From assembly GCA_002351535.1 (NCBI GenBank), contig DEGR01000074.1, positions 1 through 19,571 on the forward strand: a stretch of 19,571 nucleotides of DNA, read 5' to 3'. Below, in pieces: positions 7,177 through 14,365 of the stretch (its first letter is position 1; every line of letters begins with the position of its first letter). The notes beneath the pieces were generated by a model that saw nothing but the letters and a program-made list of their open reading frames with translations, had not been told where the DNA came from and ran no database searches. Origin of the DNA: Lachnospira sp. UBA2821. GTDB lineage: Bacteria; Bacillota; Clostridia; Lachnospirales; Lachnospiraceae. Both the position numbers and the translations under genes were made by a program.

Positions 7177-8593
7177 AAAAAATATATTTAAGGTTGTTAT
7201 ACCTGCTCTTATTATAGGGGCAGGTATAATGTATATTAGTCAGAGTCTACTAAAAGAAAATATTACACTAGATAAAGAAAATATACTTATATACACAGGA
7301 TATGACAGTCAGGTAAAATTGCTTGAATACGATGGTGCGAAGAAATGGGTAACAGATGACCCGGTAATTGCAACCGTTGATGATGGAATAATTAAGGCAG
7401 GTATGCCCGGGAAGACAAAGATTAAATGTATTACGGAAGATGGAAAAAAGTACAGTTGCAATGTTGAGGTAAAAAGAGCAGTATCAGGTATATATAAGGA
7501 TATTGCTAAAAGAGAAACAGCATGGATAAGTAATCTGCAGCTTGGTAACGGTGCTTTTTCATGTTATGAATTAGAGGAAGGATTAGCTGCCAGAGTTAAT
7601 CCTTATTTTGGATGTTATTCAGCACTTGCAATGTTGATGAGTGACTACACGGACGAAAATAAGGTTGAAATGGAGGCATTTATTAACTGGTATTTTACAC
7701 ATATGAATATGGAGCCTGATATTAATGGGTCAGTCGGAACGGTATATGATTACAGTGTGAATATATCAGGAAAGGAAGTTGTATCGGAGGAGAGCAGGGA
7801 AAAATATGACTCTGCTGATTCTTATTCTGCAATGTTTCTTATATTGCTAAATAAATATAGAAATAAATACGGTGATGATAACATATTGTTAAATGAAAAG
7901 AAAAAAATAGATTGTGTCGTTGATATTTTACTAAGTCTTTTACATGATGGCTATACCCAGTCCATGAATGAGAGTAAAGTTAAATATCTTATGAATAATG
8001 CCGAGACTTATGATGGCATGAATAATGTACTTAAAATATATGAGAGTTTATGGCCGAACGATGACAGGACGGAAATGTTACGTGAAGCAGTAAATAAGTT
8101 TAGTATGGATTTTGATTATGCCTGGTGGTCAGGGACATATTATTATCCTGTACTTAACAAAGATAATTCAGCATATTATGGTGATAAGATGTGCTGGGAT
8201 AAATTGTATGAATATGCAGTTCCTCAGCTATTTCCTGTAATATTCGATGTTAAAAAAGCGGATGACAGACATTCGCAAAAAGTATATAAGGACTTTTGTG
8301 ATAATTGGAAATGGGAAAATTTTGATTATGGAAATGAACAGGGGGCTAATCAGACATGGTCATTGATAGTATATGCGGCAGCAGTTATGGAAGATTATGA
8401 CAGGGTTGCAATGTATATTAAGAACTTTAACGAAAAAATATCGGACAGAAGTTATCCATATTATTCGGGAGACAGTGTGTGGCTTGCATTAGCCTGCGAC
8501 AAGGCATATGACTATTTTGCTAATATTGAGAAAAAGGGGGAAAAAAGTAAATTTTCTAATATAGATTTTCTCACAGAAAATATAGAACAATAG
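7169..8593 (+). CDS. Membrane-tethered Ig-like domain protein with putative alpha/alpha-barrel carbohydrate-active domain
   Basis: The 474-residue protein has an N-terminal membrane anchor (about 7-27), then a bacterial Ig-like domain resembling Big_2 (about 33-102, with the 'D-P-V-I-A-T-V-D-D-G-I-I-K' pattern). Residues 110-465 form a helical region rich in aromatic residues and acids, for example GAFSCYE, WWSGTYYYP and YYSGDSVW. This is what one expects of an (alpha/alpha)6 glycoside hydrolase or lyase. I cannot name the family or point to catalytic residues with confidence. The gene overlaps wecB by 8 nt, with GGAGG just before the ATG. Synthase operons often carry a matching hydrolase (BcsZ for cellulose, AlgL for alginate); I infer a trimming or release role for the polymer made here. 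Confidence 0.8.
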   Translation: MNKKNIFKVVIPALIIGAGIMYISQSLLKENITLDKENILIYTGYDSQVKLLEYDGAKKWVTDDPVIATVDDGIIKAGMPGKTKIKCITEDGKKYSCNVEVKRAVSGIYKDIAKRETAWISNLQLGNGAFSCYELEEGLAARVNPYFGCYSALAMLMSDYTDENKVEMEAFINWYFTHMNMEPDINGSVGTVYDYSVNISGKEVVSEESREKYDSADSYSAMFLILLNKYRNKYGDDNILLNEKKKIDCVVDILLSLLHDGYTQSMNESKVKYLMNNAETYDGMNNVLKIYESLWPNDDRTEMLREAVNKFSMDFDYAWWSGTYYYPVLNKDNSAYYGDKMCWDKLYEYAVPQLFPVIFDVKKADDRHSQKVYKDFCDNWKWENFDYGNEQGANQTWSLIVYAAAVMEDYDRVAMYIKNFNEKISDRSYPYYSGDSVWLALACDKAYDYFANIEKKGEKSKFSNIDFLTENIEQ

Positions 8594-8602
8594 TGAATGA
8601 TG

Positions 8603-8611
8603 TGTTATACT
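8603..8611 (+). promoter_or_regulatory. Possible extended -10 promoter for the L,D-transpeptidase gene
   Basis: TGTTATACT is an extended -10 element (TGn then TATACT). No good -35 is seen 17 nt upstream. It lies in the 80-nt gap after the polysaccharide operon and would give a leader of about 55 nt containing an imperfect inverted repeat, GGATA (8624-8628) with TATCC (8643-8647). Confidence 0.35.
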
Positions 8612-8673
8612 ATTATAGTTTGAGGATATGATGAGAAAATGCTATCCGAATATTAGAAAAGAAGGGCAAACAT

Positions 8674-9924
8674 ATGAAGAAATATAAAATAGCAGTAATA
8701 GCAGCATTAACCATTATAATAGTATTTATTTTGTACAGGGGAATATTAGGAAATACAAAGATAAATGGTGTGCCATATAATCTTGTCTGTTCAGAAGATG
8801 AGCTTAACAAAAGATTAAACAGTACAAGTCAGAAAGCATATTTTAAAGATGATAAGCTTGAGAAAGAATTTGTTAAATATGAGTATGACGTTAAGGATAT
8901 TGTAGAGCATAGTACAGCCAGGAAGTTTCTGGATAATCTTACAGGAAAAAGATACAAAGTAAAATACAAAAAAACATTTTTAAAAGATGAGTTTAAGGAA
9001 TATCTGAAAAAATATAATGAGTCAAGAACTGAATCATCTGATGCATATATTTATAAAGATGGTGAACAATATCAGGTTGAAAAGGAAGTTCAGGGTGACA
9101 GAGTTGATGAAAATAAAATCTTATCAGATATAGATAATGGTGTAATAATAGATTTAAACAAGTATATTATTAACCCTTCTGTTTACGAAAAAGATTTGGA
9201 TAATACGGCAAAAGAGATGAATGTATATAATTCATGGAGTGCAACATATTCAAATGGGCAGACAATAAGACCTGACGGATATACTGTTACATTAAATGAT
9301 GACAATACATTAAGTATAAATGATAACTTCATAGATGACCAGATAAGGAATGCTGTCGCCAGCTACTGTACGGTTGGTGACGGAATTAACTTTAAGTGCA
9401 ATGATGGTGTTGAACGTATAGTCTCAGGAGGAACATGGGGAACTAATGTTAATTACGAAGAGGAGATAGCATATCTTAAAGATTGTTTTAACAAGCATGA
9501 AAATGTTGAAAACAGGACACCAATATTCTCGATAGAATATGGAGAAATTGGAAATACATATATTGAAATAAGTATTGAGAAACAGCATCTGTGGTATTAT
9601 AAGGATGGGGCAGTTACAGTAGAATGTGATATAGTTACCGGTTTACCTGACGGAAAGAGAGATACTCCTACAGGTGTATATTATATATCAGAAAGAATTC
9701 CCGGCAAATTTCTCGTAGGAGAGACATATAGGACATGGGTTAATTTCTGGATGAGACTTACCAATAGTGGAGTAGGACTTCATGATGCAATATGGCAGCA
9801 TGCTTTTGGAGGGGACTTGTATTATTCTAAAGGTTCACATGGATGCATTAATCTGTCATATGATTTCGCGGAATATTTATATAATGTAACATATGTTGGA
9901 ATGCCGGTTATTATATACTCATAG
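8674..9924 (+). CDS. L,D-transpeptidase (YkuD) with peptidoglycan-binding-like N-terminal domain
   Basis: L,D-transpeptidases form 3-3 peptidoglycan cross-links, or attach proteins to the wall, outside the membrane. The 416-residue protein has an N-terminal membrane anchor (about 6-23). A region at about 35-275 resembles the PG_binding_4-type domain that precedes YkuD in clostridial proteins, and the YkuD domain spans about 295-415. The catalytic signature is clear: GLHD with His370 and SHGCINL with His389 and Cys391. The start follows GAAGGG. It lies 80 nt after the polysaccharide operon with a possible promoter of its own. The proximity suggests coordinated surface building, but a functional link to the polymer is inference. 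Confidence 0.93.
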   Translation: MKKYKIAVIAALTIIIVFILYRGILGNTKINGVPYNLVCSEDELNKRLNSTSQKAYFKDDKLEKEFVKYEYDVKDIVEHSTARKFLDNLTGKRYKVKYKKTFLKDEFKEYLKKYNESRTESSDAYIYKDGEQYQVEKEVQGDRVDENKILSDIDNGVIIDLNKYIINPSVYEKDLDNTAKEMNVYNSWSATYSNGQTIRPDGYTVTLNDDNTLSINDNFIDDQIRNAVASYCTVGDGINFKCNDGVERIVSGGTWGTNVNYEEEIAYLKDCFNKHENVENRTPIFSIEYGEIGNTYIEISIEKQHLWYYKDGAVTVECDIVTGLPDGKRDTPTGVYYISERIPGKFLVGETYRTWVNFWMRLTNSGVGLHDAIWQHAFGGDLYYSKGSHGCINLSYDFAEYLYNVTYVGMPVIIYS

Positions 9925-9964
9925 TTTATTCGTGCGAGGGAAAAGCCCGCGTGGTATTTGAATC

Positions 9965-9970
9965 AGGAGG
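9965..9970 (+). promoter_or_regulatory. Ribosome binding site fixing a TTG start at 9979
   Basis: A perfect AGGAGG stands eight bases before TTG at 9979. The earlier in-frame TTG at 9958 lies upstream of the site and has no site of its own. Confidence 0.8.
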
Positions 9971-9978
9971 CGAAACGA

Positions 9979-10656
9979 TTGGAATCATATTTTGACAAAA
10001 AAAGGGATTTTGAAGCGGTAATATTTGACCTTGATGGAGTAATATTTGATTCTGAAAGTAAAGTAGTGGAATGTTGGAAAGTTATAGCAGCGAAGTATGG
10101 GATAGAAGGAATTGAAGATGCATGCAGACAATGTCTTGGACTTAACAAAGATGCGACAAGACAGAGAATGAAGCAGATATTTGGTGAAGATTTTCCTTAT
10201 GATGAAAGAAAGGCAGAGTCTTCAGCTCTGTTTCACAGCAGATATAGTGGTGGAAGATTACCGCTTAAACCGGGTATAGAACATCTGCTTATAAGATTAA
10301 AGGAAAATGGTAAGAAAATTGCAGTTGCGTCATCTTCACGAAAAGAGTATGTTGTGGGAAATCTGACAGAAGTGGGGCTTTCAGGATATTTTGACCGTAT
10401 TATATGCGGAGATATGGTTAAAAACAGTAAGCCACATCCGGAAATATATTTAACTGCATGTGATGCGATAAATGTATTGCCTGAAAAAGCATATGCGATA
10501 GAGGACTCTTTTAATGGGATAAGGTCAGCAGTGGGTGCAGGAATAAAGACCATTATGGTTCCCGACCGGGTACAGCCGGACCGGGAAATTGAGTCGCTGA
10601 CTGAAGTGGTATTAGATTCATTGGAGAATGTGGAAGAATATCTATCACTGGGATAG
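9979..10656 (+). CDS. HAD-superfamily hydrolase, beta-phosphoglucomutase/phosphatase-like
   Basis: The 225-residue cytosolic protein fits HAD subfamily IA proteins that act on small sugar phosphates, either as phosphatases or as beta-phosphoglucomutases. Motif I is DLDGV (17-21) with nucleophile Asp17 and acid/base Asp19. Motif II is the ASSS stretch (117-120), motif III is Lys151 in SKPHPE, and motif IV is ED at 175-176 in AIEDSFNG. The 'SKPHPEIYL' and 'EDSFNGI' signatures match the PGMB/Gph group. The TTG start is set by AGGAGG; an ATG start is not available upstream. The substrate is not determined. It is separated from the L,D-transpeptidase by 54 nt holding an imperfect GC-rich hairpin (about 9934-9950) without a T-run, so cotranscription is possible. 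Confidence 0.9.
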   Translation: MESYFDKKRDFEAVIFDLDGVIFDSESKVVECWKVIAAKYGIEGIEDACRQCLGLNKDATRQRMKQIFGEDFPYDERKAESSALFHSRYSGGRLPLKPGIEHLLIRLKENGKKIAVASSSRKEYVVGNLTEVGLSGYFDRIICGDMVKNSKPHPEIYLTACDAINVLPEKAYAIEDSFNGIRSAVGAGIKTIMVPDRVQPDREIESLTEVVLDSLENVEEYLSLG

Positions 10657-10691
10657 AGTGTACACGATAGAGAGGGTAAGGAAGTAATTCT

Positions 10692-11162
10692 ATGAAAAAA
10701 GTCGCAGAATATGCTGAAGAATACGTTAGAAAAGCATGTATGGAGTATTGGATAAATAAAAACACACATGGGTTCAGAGACAGGTGTGAAAATGAAAGGG
10801 TGCCTGTAATTGGTTTGAAAGAACCGGGATGGAATAATAATTATAAATTTATAGACGAGAAATACGAAAGTAATGTGCAGTCAGATAACATAGTTCTTGT
10901 GTGCGGAAGTATTCTGATGTTACGGAAAACAGACAATAAGGATGTCAGAACAAAGGCTTATGTATCTGTTTTGTGCAAATGTAGTGGTGAGGAATATAAA
11001 GATATAACATTTACATCAGTGCATATATCAACAGAGCATGAAAATGTACATGCAGATAAAGAAATGACAGAAAAGAGCATTGTATTTCACAGAGTTATAG
11101 AGAGTCTGTGTGACGTTGCACTTGAATGCAAAATGGATGGGGCATTTATATACGATAAATAA
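10692..11162 (+). CDS. N-terminal fragment of the broken diguanylate cyclase (unknown sensory domain)
   Basis: This 156-residue piece up to the first TAA is the part most likely still translated: the ATG at 10692 follows GGTAAGGAAG. It has mixed alpha/beta character without membrane segments. The pattern of an early helix, VQSDNIVLVCGSILM and later strands including YVSVLCKC and ITFTSVHIS is compatible with an NTF2/SnoaL-like fold, which precedes PAS-GGDEF in some clostridial proteins, but that match is weak. The same frame continues past the stop into the PAS-like segment. Confidence 0.5.
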   Translation: MKKVAEYAEEYVRKACMEYWINKNTHGFRDRCENERVPVIGLKEPGWNNNYKFIDEKYESNVQSDNIVLVCGSILMLRKTDNKDVRTKAYVSVLCKCSGEEYKDITFTSVHISTEHENVHADKEMTEKSIVFHRVIESLCDVALECKMDGAFIYDK

Positions 11163-11609
11163 AGATACAGACAGTTTTTTGGAGAGGATAATCCTATCGG
11201 GGAGGCTTTAGCATGGTTCTGGTATGTATGTAATGAGTGCATTCATGCGGAGGATGCCCCGGCAATGGACCTGTTCAGGGGAGAGGAACTTAAAAGAAGA
11301 TTAATAGAGAAGGATCTGGTTGTTCACAGAATTGTCAGGGTGAAGAATAAACAAAGAGGATACATATGGGCAAGTATCACTGTAATTCTTGTTTTGGATG
11401 AGAGTAACACAACATACGACAGAATAATATTTATGTTCAGTGATATTAATGATGAGGTCATTAAGCAGAAGATAACAACTGAACAGGCGAGGAGAGATGG
11501 ACTGACTGGAATATGGAATCGCCGGTATACGGAAAATCTTATTGAAAAGAGACTAAGAAATAACCAGAAAGGTATATTTGTTATATTCGATATAGATGGA
11601 TTTTAAAAT

Positions 11610-11978
11610 GTGAATGACACATTTGGACATATTGCCGGTGATAACATTCTTATAAAAGTGACAAAAGCCGTATCAGACGTAATATCAGACAAAGACGTTT
11701 TTGGAAGAATAGGCGGAGATGAGTTCGTATTATTTCTACATGAGCCATATAGCGGAGAAGATGTTATTGATAAAAGGATAGCAGCCATATTGGAAAATGT
11801 CAGATTCACATACACAGAGAATGGTAAAAATATGGATATACATTGCAGTGCCGGTGTTGTAGCAGTTGATGAATGTACAAAAAATACATTTAAATCTTTA
11901 TACAGAAAAGCTGATAAGTTGTTGTATGAGGCTAAAAATTCAGGCAAAGATAAGTATAAGCTGCATTTTGAGGAATAA
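11610..11978 (+). pseudogene. C-terminal GGDEF fragment of the broken diguanylate cyclase
   Basis: After the second TAA the frame holds NDTFGHIAGD, the GGDEF active-site motif and the end of the domain (122 codons from a GTG at 11610). That GTG has no Shine-Dalgarno site and is an internal Val codon of the parent gene. The substrate-binding first quarter of the GGDEF domain, including DIDGF, is cut off, so a separately made fragment would not be expected to be an active cyclase. Confidence 0.6.
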
Positions 11979-11979
11979 A

Positions 11980-13140
11980 ATGATAGATAAAGAAGTACAT
12001 AAAAATGAATTACTAAATATAATAGTATCTGCAATAAAATATATGTTTACAAAAGAGATAGTTACAACGGTAGCCTTTGTGTTAGCCGTTGTTTCTGTTT
12101 TTTTTGTGCCACCGGATAATAAATATGCCGGATATATTGATTATTCCACATTGGGATTATTATTGACAATGATGTGTATAATGGGAGGAATGAGAAGACT
12201 GGGCGTTTTTTCAAAACTCGGTGAAAGGCTCTTATTAAAAGTATCAGGTATTAAAAGCATTTCGTTAGTATTTATTCTGTTATGTTTTTTTACAAGCATG
12301 TTTATAACCAATGATGTGTCACTGATAACATTTGTGCCATTCGCCATAGAAGTATTAGATATGTCGGGACTTAACATGTACACAATAAAACTCGTGACAT
12401 TACAGACTGTTGCCGCAAATCTTGGCAGTATGGTTATGCCAATGGGAAATCCACAAAACCTTTTTCTGTATTCAACATCAGAAATGAAAATCAGTGAATT
12501 TATAAAAATCATGATGCCGTATGCATTTGTTTCACTTGTACTTTTAATAGTATGTGTGTTTTTATTTATGGGAAAAGAAAAAACGCAGTTGAAATATGTT
12601 AGAAAGAATAAGATAAACACAGCAGATACAATAATGTATATAGTATTATTTTTAATCTGTTTACTTGCAATTCTTAAAATTTTACCTATATACATATCGT
12701 TAATAATAACATTATTGTATGTTATTATATTTGACAGGAGTACCATAAAGACACCTGATTATTTTCTTCTTCTTACATTCGTGTTTTTGTTTGTATTTAT
12801 AGGTAATATTGGAAGAATAGATGTAATAAGACATTTTTTGGAGACGATAGTGACAGGGCATGAGAAAATAGTTACTTTTATTTCAAGTCAGTTTATGAGT
12901 AATGTTCCGGCTGCAATATTGTTATCCGGTTTTACTACTAAATATAAAGAAATACTCATAGGCTCTAATATAGGAGGACTGGGAACTATTATTGCGTCTA
13001 TGGCAAGTCTGATAAGTTTTAAATTGTATGCCGCTTCAGAAGAATCTGATAAGGTATCATATTTATTATGGTTTACGGGAATAAATATATTATTTGCGGT
13101 TGTTTTGTTTAGCATAGCGTTATTATTAATGGAGGTGTAG
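11980..13140 (+). CDS. SLC13/ArsB-type (ion transporter superfamily) permease
   Basis: The 386-residue polytopic membrane protein has about ten hydrophobic segments. Two half-repeat signatures of the CitM/SLC13/ArsB group are visible: ITNDVSLITFVPFAI and ANLGSMVMPMGNPQNLFLY in the first half, and MSNVPAAILL with SNIGGLGTIIASMASLISF in the second. Family members move dicarboxylates, citrate, sulfate, arsenite or Na+/H+; the substrate is not predictable here. It begins at ATG 11980, one base after the diguanylate cyclase stop, with GAGGAA inside the end of that gene. A longer in-frame start at 11866 would run deep into the GGDEF coding region and was not chosen. Its translation may once have been coupled to the cyclase, so the upstream stops could lower its expression. 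Confidence 0.85.
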   Translation: MIDKEVHKNELLNIIVSAIKYMFTKEIVTTVAFVLAVVSVFFVPPDNKYAGYIDYSTLGLLLTMMCIMGGMRRLGVFSKLGERLLLKVSGIKSISLVFILLCFFTSMFITNDVSLITFVPFAIEVLDMSGLNMYTIKLVTLQTVAANLGSMVMPMGNPQNLFLYSTSEMKISEFIKIMMPYAFVSLVLLIVCVFLFMGKEKTQLKYVRKNKINTADTIMYIVLFLICLLAILKILPIYISLIITLLYVIIFDRSTIKTPDYFLLLTFVFLFVFIGNIGRIDVIRHFLETIVTGHEKIVTFISSQFMSNVPAAILLSGFTTKYKEILIGSNIGGLGTIIASMASLISFKLYAASEESDKVSYLLWFTGINILFAVVLFSIALLLMEV

Positions 13141-13143
13141 AGG

Positions 13144-14118
13144 ATGCCGGGATTTGTAACTCATTATGTATTTGGAAAGAAAGCAATTGGTATATATGGA
13201 CAGAATCAGTCAGCTCTGGCTGATTATATAAATGAGCATAGGGAAATATATGATATGGGACTTCAGGGACCGGATATGTTTTTCTATTATTTTTTATCAA
13301 AGGTGTTTTATAAGAGGAATATTGGTTCAATTATGCATACAAAGGATATAGGTAAGTTTAAGAAAAACTTTCTGGAAATATGTCTGAAAGAGAAAAATGA
13401 AAGAAAAAGAAGGATAGGACTGAGTTATTTAGCAGGATTTGTGGGACATTGTGCACTTGACTGTTCATGTCATCCGTATGTTTATGCTGTTACGGATTAT
13501 GCACATAAGGGAAAGAACTATTTTTCTAAGCATGTTGACCTTGAAACTGGCATTGATTATATATATGCCGGGAGGATACTTGGGGCTGATTTGTACGAAT
13601 ATAGAAAAAAAGACAGCTTTGATATAAATTCTGAGGAGACAAAATATCTTGCCGAATTATATGTCAGGGCTATTAAGAAAACATATCCCAATATTAAAAT
13701 AACAAAGAGGCGTATGAGATTTATAATAAATATATTTAAACATAATAATATTGTGTTTACAGACAGATTTGGTGTAAAGAAAAAAATAGTAAGCTTTATT
13801 GAAAATGTGTTACTAAAAAGGAAAACAATATCTCCTATGTTTGTAGTTAAGAATGAAAAACGTAACGATAAAGATGTTATGAATGAGTCACGGAAGATAT
13901 GGATAAGTCCATGGGAAACAGATAAAAAAAGAAATGAGAGTTTTGATATGCTGTTTGACAAAGCACTTAACAGATATGAGGATGCATTAAAGGAAATTAA
14001 TAATATAATTAATAAAAGTAATAATGAAGGAATTAATGAGGTAACTAAAGAGAGCATGGAATTGCTATTTGCAAATCTCTCACTTCACAGTGGGCTTGAT
14101 TGCAGTATACCTTCTTAA
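13144..14118 (+). CDS. Zinc-dependent phospholipase C family protein
   Basis: The 324-residue protein fits the zinc-dependent phospholipase C/S1-P1 nuclease-like fold (Zn_dep_PLPC), widespread in Clostridia and mostly of unknown substrate. Likely zinc ligands are visible in order: THY with His7, QGPD with Asp44, MHT with His65, GHCALDCSCHPY with His102, Asp106 and His110, and SKHVDLETGID with His130 and Glu134. No signal peptide is seen, unlike secreted clostridial alpha-toxins, so I do not suggest toxin function. The C-terminal third is charged and helical. The gene starts three bases after the permease stop with GGAGGTGTAGAGG overlapping the junction, and so belongs to the same transcript. 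Confidence 0.88.
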   Translation: MPGFVTHYVFGKKAIGIYGQNQSALADYINEHREIYDMGLQGPDMFFYYFLSKVFYKRNIGSIMHTKDIGKFKKNFLEICLKEKNERKRRIGLSYLAGFVGHCALDCSCHPYVYAVTDYAHKGKNYFSKHVDLETGIDYIYAGRILGADLYEYRKKDSFDINSEETKYLAELYVRAIKKTYPNIKITKRRMRFIINIFKHNNIVFTDRFGVKKKIVSFIENVLLKRKTISPMFVVKNEKRNDKDVMNESRKIWISPWETDKKRNESFDMLFDKALNRYEDALKEINNIINKSNNEGINEVTKESMELLFANLSLHSGLDCSIPS

Positions 14119-14136
14119 TATTCATAATAACAAAGT

Positions 14137-14169
14137 AAAACGCATCATGGGGGAGCCATGATGCGTTTT
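14137..14169 (+). terminator. Perfect 14-bp hairpin after the phospholipase-like gene
   Basis: AAAACGCATCATGG (14137-14150) pairs perfectly with CCATGATGCGTTTT (14156-14169) around the loop GGGAG. It begins 19 nt after the stop codon. The T-run is only four bases and is part of the stem, and the A-run on the other arm could serve the opposite strand. Intrinsic terminator is the best call, perhaps leaky. Confidence 0.7.
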
Positions 14170-14243
14170 GAGGGGAGTATAAATAATTAATAAGGGGTTA
14201 TAAGTAAAAAGAAACATTTGAAGGGTTATTTCTCTTTACAAGC

Positions 14244-14259
14244 AATATAATATTATATT
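14244..14259. repeat. 16-bp perfect AT palindrome
   Basis: AATATAATATTATATT reads the same on both strands. It lies between two hairpins in the 247-nt gap before the rhodanese gene. The composition makes chance occurrence plausible, so an operator role is only a possibility. Confidence 0.3.
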
Positions 14260-14265
14260 TTGTCG

Positions 14266-14286
14266 AAAAAAGCAAGTGCTTTTTTT
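14266..14286 (+). terminator. Second hairpin with T-run before the rhodanese gene
   Basis: AAAAAAGC (14266-14273) pairs with GCTTTTTT (14278-14285) around AAGT, and a seven-T run ends at 14286. The stem is AU-rich with two GC pairs, so this is a weak terminator that may back up the hairpin at 14137-14169. Confidence 0.5.
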
Positions 14287-14331
14287 AATTTAAAAGTAAA
14301 TAAATTGTTAACAAAATAAGACAATTGTGAA

Positions 14332-14337
14332 TATAAT
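14332..14337 (+). promoter_or_regulatory. Candidate -10 box of the rhodanese gene
   Basis: TATAAT is perfect, but the -35 is poor: TTGTTA at 14305-14310 would give a 21-nt spacer. Transcription would begin near 14344. That would exclude the start codons at 14327 and 14336 and leave only a 10-22 nt leader. Confidence 0.4.
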
Positions 14338-14365
14338 GAATAAACATATAAAAATGGGCATTAGT

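Larger units (their letters stand above)
10692..11978 (+). pseudogene. Diguanylate cyclase (unknown N-domain, PAS-like, GGDEF) broken by two in-frame stops
   Basis: One reading frame runs from ATG 10692 to TAA 11976-11978 (428 codons before the terminal stop) with no frameshift, but TAA occurs at codon 157 (11160-11162) and codon 305 (11604-11606). Before the first stop is a domain I cannot firmly name, possibly NTF2/SnoaL-like. Codons 158-265 look like a PAS domain ending in MFSDIND. The rest is GGDEF: RDGLTGIWNR, DIDGF-stop-NVNDTFGH, then FGRIGGDEF. The second stop replaces the Lys of the conserved D-x-D-x-F-K motif, an AAA to TAA change at its simplest. The inhibitory-site Arg (RxxD) reads SDKD, so product inhibition would be absent. 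The intact protein would have made c-di-GMP. Sequencing error or recoding are alternatives to a true pseudogene. Confidence 0.8.

Noticed and set aside
9925..9978. c-di-GMP (GEMM) riboswitch or other riboswitch
   Set aside because: The segment is only 54 nt and lacks the conserved GEMM core bases; no riboswitch core was seen in any gap of the window.
10233..10769. 178-codon open frame on the minus strand
   Set aside because: It is antisense to the HAD gene, has no family signature and no ribosome site, and reads as a low-complexity Ser/Ile/Leu/Phe-rich shadow.
12141..12746. 201-codon open frame on the minus strand
   Set aside because: It is the antisense shadow of the permease gene, with an Asn/Ile/Ser-rich product and no start context.
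13144..14118. Clostridial alpha-toxin-like virulence phospholipase
   Set aside because: The zinc-site pattern matches the broad family, but there is no signal peptide and no C2-like C-terminal domain, and this family is common in non-pathogens.
14305..14331. Rex-type redox operator before the rhodanese gene
   Set aside because: TTGTTAACAA and ATTGTGAA share pieces with a Rex site, but the required TTGTTAA-4 nt-TTAACAA arrangement is absent.
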